In this document: positions 57,021-64,000 of the stretch, piece by piece
Layout: every line of letters begins with the position of its first letter
Position numbering within the stretch: position 1 is the first letter of the stretch
Source: Miscanthus floridulus
Lineage: Eukaryota; Streptophyta; Magnoliopsida; Poales; Poaceae
Direction: 5' to 3'
DNA: 64,000 nt
NCBI RefSeq assembly: GCF_019320115.1
Contig: NC_089584.1
Coordinates: forward strand, 105,329,111-105,393,110
Made by a program: the position numbers and the translations under genes
The notes under the pieces: model-generated
Database searches by the model: none
Told to the model about the DNA's origin: nothing
Seen by the model: only the letters and a program-made list of their open reading frames with translations

Positions 57021-57430
57021 AGTCACGGGCTCTCGGCAGGCCGTCCGCGGCGACGCAACGCGCGACACGTACAAACCCAGTCGTGGACGGAGCGAAGAGG
57101 GAACATGTGCATCCTGGATCTCATCAAGATAATTACGCCGGCGACCTCGGAAAAATTGGTGCAAAGTGATCGGGTCTCGCTCAGCGGTGACTTGCCGACT
57201 TGCCGTTGCCTTGCTGTCCGTCCGACTCACTGGAGTCCTCAGCGCCTCTCCTTTGCCTGAATTCCTACCGCCGCGGCAACCTTTAAGGCTTTAACCCAGC
57301 CCGCCGCCCGCCGCTCGAGGTAATGCGGTGCCTCCACTTGTGATGCCCGCGTCCTCGCTCCCCTCCCCATTCTCCTCCTCCTCATCTACCGTGCCGCCCA
57401 TTCCCCACCCACTCCCGCCGCCACCCGCAG

Positions 57431-59948
57431 ATGCCGCCCAAGGTGGTCGCCGTCGCCGCGGGCGAGGCCCACACACTCGCCCTCACGGGTGAGTGGAATC
57501 TCCACTTACTCGCGCGAATTATCCTGCTCCCTCGCCGGGATTCAGTATTCAGTAATCTGACGAGAGGTTTCGTTGCCTGTAATTGCAGGTGACGGGCAGG
57601 TGTACTCCTGGGGCAGGGGGCCGTTCGGTCGCCTCGGGACCGGCCGCGAGGACGACGAGCTGGTCCCCACCGCGGTGGCGCCCGCGGTCTCTGCCGGCGG
57701 GACACCGCGGCCCAGGTTCGTCGCCGTCGCCGCTGGTGCCTACCATAGCCTTGCGCTAGACGGTTCGTGCTCTGTTACCCCATTCCGCTCTCTGCTTATA
57801 TTCGTGGTGAAGCGGTTGTGTGATCCAAATTATAAGCTATTCTAGAACTTTAGAACTACCCGAGTAGTTACAGTAGTCTGACCAGCCCGTAGGAGTGGGT
57901 TTGAAGGGTAACTTCGCGGCTGCCGACTGGCACTTTGATTTTCCTGCACATGCCATTCAATATCTTTGCCTTGAAATTTTCTGTACCTCGTCTTTTAGGA
58001 CTTCCTGCTATTAGTCTGACCGAGTCTGCATTAAATGGCTGAATCCACAATGTCACACTGGCCACTACAGAGAAAAATCCGTAGATTATCTAGGTTTTTG
58101 TATGAATATAACTTTACGTTTTGCATTTGCTGTGAGTATTTAATTCCATTATGTGCAAAATGTTTATCGCTGCATTTTTTTGTGCCAAAAGCAATTTAAC
58201 ACGATCCTCAGCATACATGTGAAATGGGTGCCATACTGATTGCTGAATAAATTCAATGTGACAGATGAAGGTTCACTCTGGTCATGGGGTTACAATCTCT
58301 GTATCCTTTACAGCTCTTGACTTATTTTTTTTTTAAAAAAAATTGTTAGCTGCAAATCTCTCAATTGATATGCCTGCCATTGTCGGATGTACTTCACTTC
58401 CTTGACTATTTAACAGATGGTCAACTTAGCTATGGGGATCAGAATTCCCTTTTTCCATGTTTGGTTGAGCAATTTCAGGATCTAGGTTCTCCTGAAACTC
58501 TGAATGATGAAGACCAGAACACACGTGATAGAACTTGTTTAAAGGTATGGGCGTACCATCAGTTTCGATAATTCCCAAACTATGTAAGCTTTATGATCGT
58601 TAAGAAAGTTTGGCTTTCTATTTTGATAACCGTGATGTATGTTTTGTTACAGCTATCCTCTGTCAAAGCAGGTGGCATGATGTCATTTGCCATAGACAGT
58701 TTGGGGGGCCTTTGGATGTGGGGAAGTTGCCCACAACAGACTGATGCTGGAGAGTTTTGTATTGCGAGTAGCTCTATCCCACTACCTGTGTGGGATTTCC
58801 ATGGACACACTGTTGTTAAGGTTGCCTGTGGTAATGAGCATGTAGTAGCTGCAGTTAGTGTTGGCGAGACCTATACTGAAGGTGACCTTGTTTGTTATGC
58901 TTGGGGAAATAACAACCATGGTCAGTTGGGTCTAGGTGACAAGGAAAGTAGATCCCGTCCTGTGCTTATCTCAGCATTTAGCGAAGGATCTTCTTGGGAG
59001 GTGTATGAAATTGCATGCGGGGCTTCCCACACTGCAGTCCTCGCCAATAAGAAGTCTTCTGACCAGATAGAATCTCGGTGCTGGACATTTGGCCTTGGTG
59101 ACAAGGGGCAGCTTGGCCATGGAACCACAGCCACCATTTGCACACCACAACCTGTCGATGGACTACCAACTGGATCCTTCCTTATTTCTCTTGACTGTGG
59201 ATTGTTCCACACAACCGTAGTCTCCTCTGATGGAGAGGTGTGGTGCTGGGGAATGGAGAGAGGTCTTGGACTGTGCCCAGATGCTAGCTTTTCGGGAGTC
59301 GATGAAGGGGATGCTTTATATCCAATAAGGATTCAGTCTCCTGAGACAAATGGGTTCAAGTTTCTTGGTCCAGTGCAGATCACCTGTGGAGCTGCACACA
59401 CTGTTCTTGTTGCTGGTGATGGGTATAGGATGTGGGCATGGGGCAGAGGCCGCAGTGGTGTGCTTGGGAGAGGCCAGACTGCTGACAGTTACATACCATG
59501 CGTTGTGATGTGGCCTCCTCTTGATGTGAACTTCCAAGAGATCCATGAGGACCAAGCGGGAGGATCAACATCAAGAGTGAATGATCGCACTAGCACTGAG
59601 TTGAATCAGAAGCTATCTGCTGCCTCAGAGGAGTTACAATTCCTAAGGTCAAAACTGACACTGATGGAGAGATATGCCAATATACTTCACATCTCAATCT
59701 TCCGTAAGCCACTTGATGAACGGGCGCTACCACGTTCACTTCAGGAATCTTCTGTCTTTGATATCAGAAAGGAATTTGAGAACATTTTGGATGCAGCAGA
59801 CACTGATGAACTTAATCGTATGGAGATCTTCTACCGCAGCATGCTTTCTGGCATGAAAGACAAGCTTCTGAAGAGAAGAGTCCAAGAGATGGTCCAACAA
59901 TGCATTATTTCACTCTCAGCAGGGAGGCAAAACCCTCAAGATAAGTGA
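57431..59948 (+). CDS. RCC1-repeat (beta-propeller) protein with C-terminal coiled coil, 5 exons
   Basis: Exons 57431-57488, 57589-57762, 58265-58300 (a 36-base micro-exon), 58417-58544 and 58653-59948; GT-AG throughout, 563 residues. Exons 1-2 encode MPPKVVAVAAGEAHTLAL and VYSWGRGPFGRLGTG. The micro-exon plus exon 4 give LWSWGYNLYGQLSYGD. Exon 5 gives LWMWGSC, CYAWGNNNHGQLGLGD, CWTFGLGDKGQLGHG, VWCWGMERGLGLCP and MWAWGRGRSGVLGRG, for seven RCC1-type blades in all. About the last 110 residues (from TSTELNQKLSAASEELQFLRSKL) form a charged coiled coil unlike RCC1 itself. RCC1-fold proteins include the Ran exchange factor, the UV-B receptor UVR8 and TCF1-like chromatin proteins. The coiled-coil tail and lack of extra domains leave the role open. 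No signal peptide. ATG 57431 lies right after a CAG-rich leader and is the only candidate joining the first blade. Confidence 0.9.
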
Positions 59949-59966
59949 ATTGATTGAATGATTATA

Positions 59967-60394
59967 CTTGTTACCGGACTGCAAGTGAGTACAGTATCTC
60001 CAAACTTGGTCTCATCAAAATTGCAATAACCCTATTTATGCCAACCCACTGTCGCTTCTGTTTCTTCAAATATAAAGTGAGTTAGTAAATCTATCCTGGC
60101 ATCAAGATCATCACCTGGCCGACCATTGCACAAAGGCGGCATTACTCATACTGACTTGTAAGCGTATATGTTGTTTATGAATTGTTACTGGACTGCAAGT
60201 GGGTACAGTGTCACCAAACTTGGTCTCAACTAAATTGCAATAACCCTGTTTATGCCAACCCACTGTCGCATCTGTTTCTTCAAATATAAAGTGAGTGAGT
60301 AAATCTACCCTGCCATCAAGATCATCACCCGGTCGACCATTGCACAAAGACGGCATTACTGACACTGACATATAAGCGTATATGTTGTTTATGA
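59967..60394 (+). repeat. 214-bp tandem duplication in the 3' region of the RCC1 gene
   Basis: Units 59967-60180 and 60181-60394 have the same length. Both begin TTGTTAC(C/T)GGACTGCAAGTG and end GCGTATATGTTGTTTATGA. They differ at about 25 positions. The first unit starts 18 bases after the stop codon, so at least one unit probably lies in the 3' untranslated region. Confidence 0.9.
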
Positions 60395-62885
60395 AATTCT
60401 TTATATGATAAATGCATCCTAGAGAAATTGAATCCTGTGTAAAGGATTTCTCTATGGGTTGTCATAGACGGACAAGAATATATGGTTAGTGTTATTGGAA
60501 AAGTCTTAGGCAAATACTAGTTTAAATTATAAATACTATCAAGGTGATGCGCGTAAATAGTGCGGGTAGCTAGTTTTTTTTAACATGGTAACATTTGAGA
60601 TTGTTCATTTGAATTTTTGCAAATAGTTTATCTTTTGTTTGTTGTATTTATCCGCTCTTCATGAGTCTCTACTGCATGTCTCTCACAAAGATCTTCCGGT
60701 ATTAAATTTTGAATCATCTTATACCTTTTCTTGCGTGGATCAATAGTTGCCTTTTTGCCGTAATGATCATTTGCCAGATTACTCATGTACGACGATAGAT
60801 CCAATGCTTATTTGGATTCTCTTTTTCCAAAGGTTTTAGACTTGCATATATGTTCTCCTTTTTGCCATAATAGTTCGGGGTTCGGGCCTTTTTTTTGTTT
60901 AAAAAATACTTCTGTTTACTTTTCTTTTTGTTGTTTTCATCTTTATGACTGTATTGAATATAATATTAAATTTACATTATCAGTAGAAAAATTAAACAAT
61001 TTATTTTGTCAATGGTCACGTATAGTTTTCATTAATTTATTTTGAAACGCATGCCTTTAATCTCTGGTTCTTATAGTGTGTACTTCATAATGTGCATCAT
61101 CGGTAGTTTTTTTTCTAAAAGCAACATCATCGGTATATAGTTATCTTTATATATAGCGCATAGCGCTGTTTTTTTTCTTTTCCTTAAGATATTTTCGAAA
61201 TCATTAGTAGATGCTTGAAGCTGCAGCCCATTTAATAATGTTTTTATTTAATGGGCCACCATAGGATATTTTTCCTAATTCATTAGCGGATGGTCTTGGT
61301 ACCCAGCTGTATCTCCCAATGATTGAACGGAATTTCTTTTACGTGACCGTCGCCCTTGGAGCCAAGCGCGCGACGCCCGCAATCACGTCCCACCGGAGAC
61401 GAAGAAGAAGACGACAGCTAGGATTCCAGCGAGAAGCTCGCCGGCATCGGAGACGAGGAGTTCGTCGATGTTAGGTAAGTAGATCTATTCCCCGGCGGCC
61501 TTAGAATGGGGTTTGGAGGCGGTGGCCGCGACATGGCGGTGGAGGCGGGCGAGACGGCAGTAGGGTGGGGCGGCGGGAGAAGGTGGTTGGGCGGGGCTAG
61601 CAGCGGGGGCATCATGGCAGAGCTCGCCGATGTCGTGCCCTAGGATTAGGAAGGGCGGGGGTGGGGGCGAGGACGAGGATGGCGCCGATGAGCTTCCTTG
61701 TCTTCAGGGGAGGGCAGGGTCGATGGGCGGCACAGTCGGGGGCGGCGGGTGAGAAAGGCAGGGTGGGACAGGAAGGGCACGAGGATGGTAGGGTGGGGAG
61801 GAAGATGACGTGGAGCTGGGTAGCATAACCGGTCGCGCGTTATCGGGGTCCTTGATTCAAGTGTCGATGTTGATTTCGGCATGTTTCAATCTCCCCCTCT
61901 CAAGGAATCCTTGTTTAGTTCCCCAATTTGTTCTTAATCAAATCCTAGTTGGGGACCTTGAGGGCCATGACAACTTCATGATTTATGCGCGCGTGAAGGA
62001 GCAAGATAACCAAGTGGTTAGCCGGCCGAGACGAGCTGTCGGAACGCCAGGAGCCGGGGTGGAACCGTCGATACCTCGCCGAAGCACAAGAGTCGCGTTG
62101 GGATCTCCTCGCAATCGCAAGGGAGGAGTGGTCGGGCTTCCCGGTACCGGATCTCGCCGCTCTCGCTGCATCCGAAAAAAATAAATCCACTGATCCACCG
62201 GTCAGAGGTTACGTTAGACTGCCTCCAACAACTCATGTATCACGGCATGCAAACCCAAAATGCATACTCAAGGTTGCTTTATCGGTGGAAAACGCGCTCC
62301 AACGGACGACGCAAACGAGGAACGCATTTTGGGTGGGACGCGATGCACGACCCAAATAAGCGCCGTTCGCCCTGCCCCCGATGAACTTGCTATCGCCTGC
62401 GCCCCGCGTGGTCATCCGCCCTGCCTTGTTTCCCTGATCACGGCCCACGGCGACCGCCACGCGGCCATGGCGCCCGTGGCCCTCCACCTCCTCCTCACCA
62501 TCCTCTGCCTTGGCTCGCGAATCCGTCGCGCCTCCCTAATCTCGTCTCCCCACGAGTCGGTGACCCCTCAGATCCGCCAGCCCCGTACCACCTCCTGCTG
62601 CCCTACTGCCAGATCCGGCCTTGGCTCCACAAAATCCTGCGACATCGAAGACGAGCGGGGCGAGAGAGCGGAGGTAGGTCGCAGGAGTCATGGAACCAGG
62701 CCCGCTCCGACAGACGCTGCAGTGGTGGCTCCCGGCACTCCTCCGCACGCGGCACCTGACGGCAGCGCGGCGTGGCCCTTCGCCTCATCCACCATCCTCT
62801 ACGACGTCATGCAGGAGCAAGTGCGTCATGCAGCGGAGCTCCCACACGCCCGCCCAAGGGAAAGAGGAACTCCGGCGCGGGGGGG
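60395..62885. other. Intergenic, AT-rich then GC-rich, no gene recognised
   Basis: 60400-61300 is AT-rich without coding signal. A GC-rich block starts at about 61330. At 61419-61475 a coding-like stretch (SSEKLAGIGDEEFVDVR) ends at a perfect donor AGGTAAGTAG, which could be a lost or unrecognised first exon, but I cannot find a following exon. 61500-61800 is G-rich and low in complexity on the plus strand. 61990-62180 and 62215-62350 look transposon-derived (CTCCAACAACTC and AACGCGCTCCAACGGACG words). The long frame at 62260-62916 is GC-rich, has no domain and runs into the LTR. Confidence 0.45.
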
Positions 62886-64000
62886 TGTAACACCCCGGTG
62901 TTATGCCTGCATTTAGGCACTGCAAATCATGCATATCATGCATCATCAAGCATTCTAATCACATATGCCTAATCATGTAAATAACAACTGAAACATTGTT
63001 TCGAAACATTTGAAACATGTGTGAAACCTGAATGTTGCATACCTTTGTTAGAATTGTTTTGCCCTGAATTTTTCTTGCTAGGTTAGTAGAACTTGTTTGG
63101 CTATCATGGTAAATCATCTAGAAATGTTTAGTTCAATTTTTGGAGCAAGGTTTGTATTCAAATTAATTCAAAATTTGGCTTCAAAAGTAATTTCCCAAAA
63201 ATTAGGGTTTGGAGTTAAACATTGACTTTAATTTTGTAATTCAAAATCTATCAAGAATTGGACTTTGGTCTTAAAAGCAAAGTTGTAGAGGATTTAATTC
63301 TAAGCAACTTTCATTTTTGGACTATTTTCAAAATATGTCATTTTCTTGCTCAAAATAATATTTGAAAGATGGCATGTAAAAATTCCTTGAAAATATATTT
63401 GGAAAAGTATTTTTTTCTCCTTCGCAGGCCGCCGCCTCGCTTCTGGCCCGCCTGCCGAAGCCGGCCCAACATCCACCCCGCATCCCTGCCTTCGCCTCGG
63501 CCTAGCTCGATCGCCGTGGCCCAGTCCTCCCGCGCGCCGCGCCCGACCGCGTCAGGCACGTCGCGCCGCGTGGCGAGCGCATGCCGGCGACGCCGGTCGG
63601 GTGGCATCCCGTGGCCCCCGCAAGCACGCGCGCCTCGCTGATATCACGCCACCGCAGCTCCGCATTCAAGCTGTCCGAGCGCAGCACTCCCCACTCAGCC
63701 AGCCGCAGCAGCTCCTCCCGCGCGTAGCGAGCTTCGCCACCGAGCGCCGCAGTCGCTCCGCCGGCGATTTGCTCCTCCTCCCGCGCCTCATTCCTCGATT
63801 CCTCCCGCCGGCTGCTCTGCCTCGTCAAGCTCTTCGGTTGCACCCGCGTGTGGCTGCCGTAGACGAGGTGAGAGGCCGTGGTGGCCGATTTCTTCTCCGC
63901 TCCGCCGCGGCAAGCTCGCCGGAGCTCGTGCCCGCGCAGGCGACCCGCTCCAACCCTGTCATCCTTTTCTCGCGCATCTGCATCGCTCTGCCCCTGCGAC
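62886..64000 (+). mobile_element. 5' part of a family-2 giant LTR, cut by the window end
   Basis: Starts TGTAACACCCCGGTGTTATG at 62886. It is the reverse complement of the right part of the element at 21352-25249, for example GCACTGCAAATCATGCATATC here against GATATGCATGATTTGCAGTGC-type sequence there; the AT-rich stretch to 63415 and the GC-rich stretch after it also correspond. At least 1115 bp are present. Whether it is a 5' LTR or solo LTR cannot be decided. Frames such as 63369-63641 and 63502-63843 are LTR sequence. Confidence 0.85.

Noticed and set aside
50461..57430. Idea that the transporter, SRPBCC and CASP-like genes form a biosynthetic or export cluster
   Set aside because: No biosynthetic enzymes (P450, terpene synthase, methyltransferase) are present between them. 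Adjacency alone is weak evidence in grass genomes.
62260..62916. 218-codon plus-strand frame before the window end
   Set aside because: It reads across the boundary of the LTR starting at 62886 and has no recognisable domain.
1..64000. CRISPR arrays, operons, bacterial-style promoters or phage genes
   Set aside because: None are present. Repeats here are transposon-derived or simple tandem duplications, and the genes have spliceosomal introns.

Overview
This window is plant nuclear DNA, most likely from a grass of the panicoid type (sorghum, sugarcane, Miscanthus or maize relatives). The evidence is interrupted genes with GT-AG introns, GC-rich first exons followed by AT-rich later exons (a clear 5'-3' GC gradient in the ABC transporter gene), very large Ty3/gypsy-style LTRs, Stowaway- and Tourist-like MITEs, and a degenerate retroelement reading frame of a kind I recall as highly repeated in panicoid genomes. 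The species cannot be fixed from the sequence alone.

Layout. Positions 1-38,000 are almost entirely transposon-derived. Positions 1-3313 are the 3' part of a giant LTR in plus orientation. About 4394-5900 is a probable non-autonomous CACTA element. Positions 7300-18,000 hold MITEs, a diverged family of direct repeats (13.5-17 kb), a decayed LINE fragment (16.1-16.6 kb) and much unassigned AT-rich sequence. Positions 18,076-34,889 are one complete, structurally defined LTR retrotransposon on the minus strand. It has a 5-bp target duplication GCATG, two LTRs of about 4.3 kb net of insertions, a primer-binding site and a polypurine tract, but only 3.5 kb of interior with no recognisable pol, so it is non-autonomous. 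Two further elements are nested in its LTRs: a 3.9-kb TGTAACA...TGTTACA element (probably a solo LTR, duplication GCGCT) and a perfectly bounded 750-bp TRIM (duplication CCGCC). Positions 34.9-38.5 kb hold small repeats, a tRNA-Phe remnant and MITEs.

Positions 38.8-60 kb are the genic island, with all genes on the plus strand: a full-size ABCG/PDR transporter (21 exons, 1476 codons, apparently intact), a single-exon SRPBCC/lachrymatory-factor-synthase-like gene, a decayed PLS-type PPR pseudogene, a three-exon CASP-like membrane protein gene, and a five-exon RCC1-repeat protein gene. Introns carry LINE insertions: an RTE-like copy with a 16-bp target duplication in the ABC transporter, and a decayed L1-like copy in the CASP-like gene. 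Local tandem duplications occur in a transporter intron, 3' of the transporter, and 3' of the RCC1 gene. From 60.4 to 62.9 kb I recognise no gene. From 62,886 to the window end lies the 5' part of another LTR of the same family as the nested 3.9-kb element, in opposite orientation.

The genes do not form an obvious pathway. They look like an ordinary stretch of grass euchromatin next to a nested retrotransposon block. I found no convincing new protein-coding system. The most informative signals are the fully resolved nested retroelements and the collinear sequence blocks shared by two different giant-LTR families.
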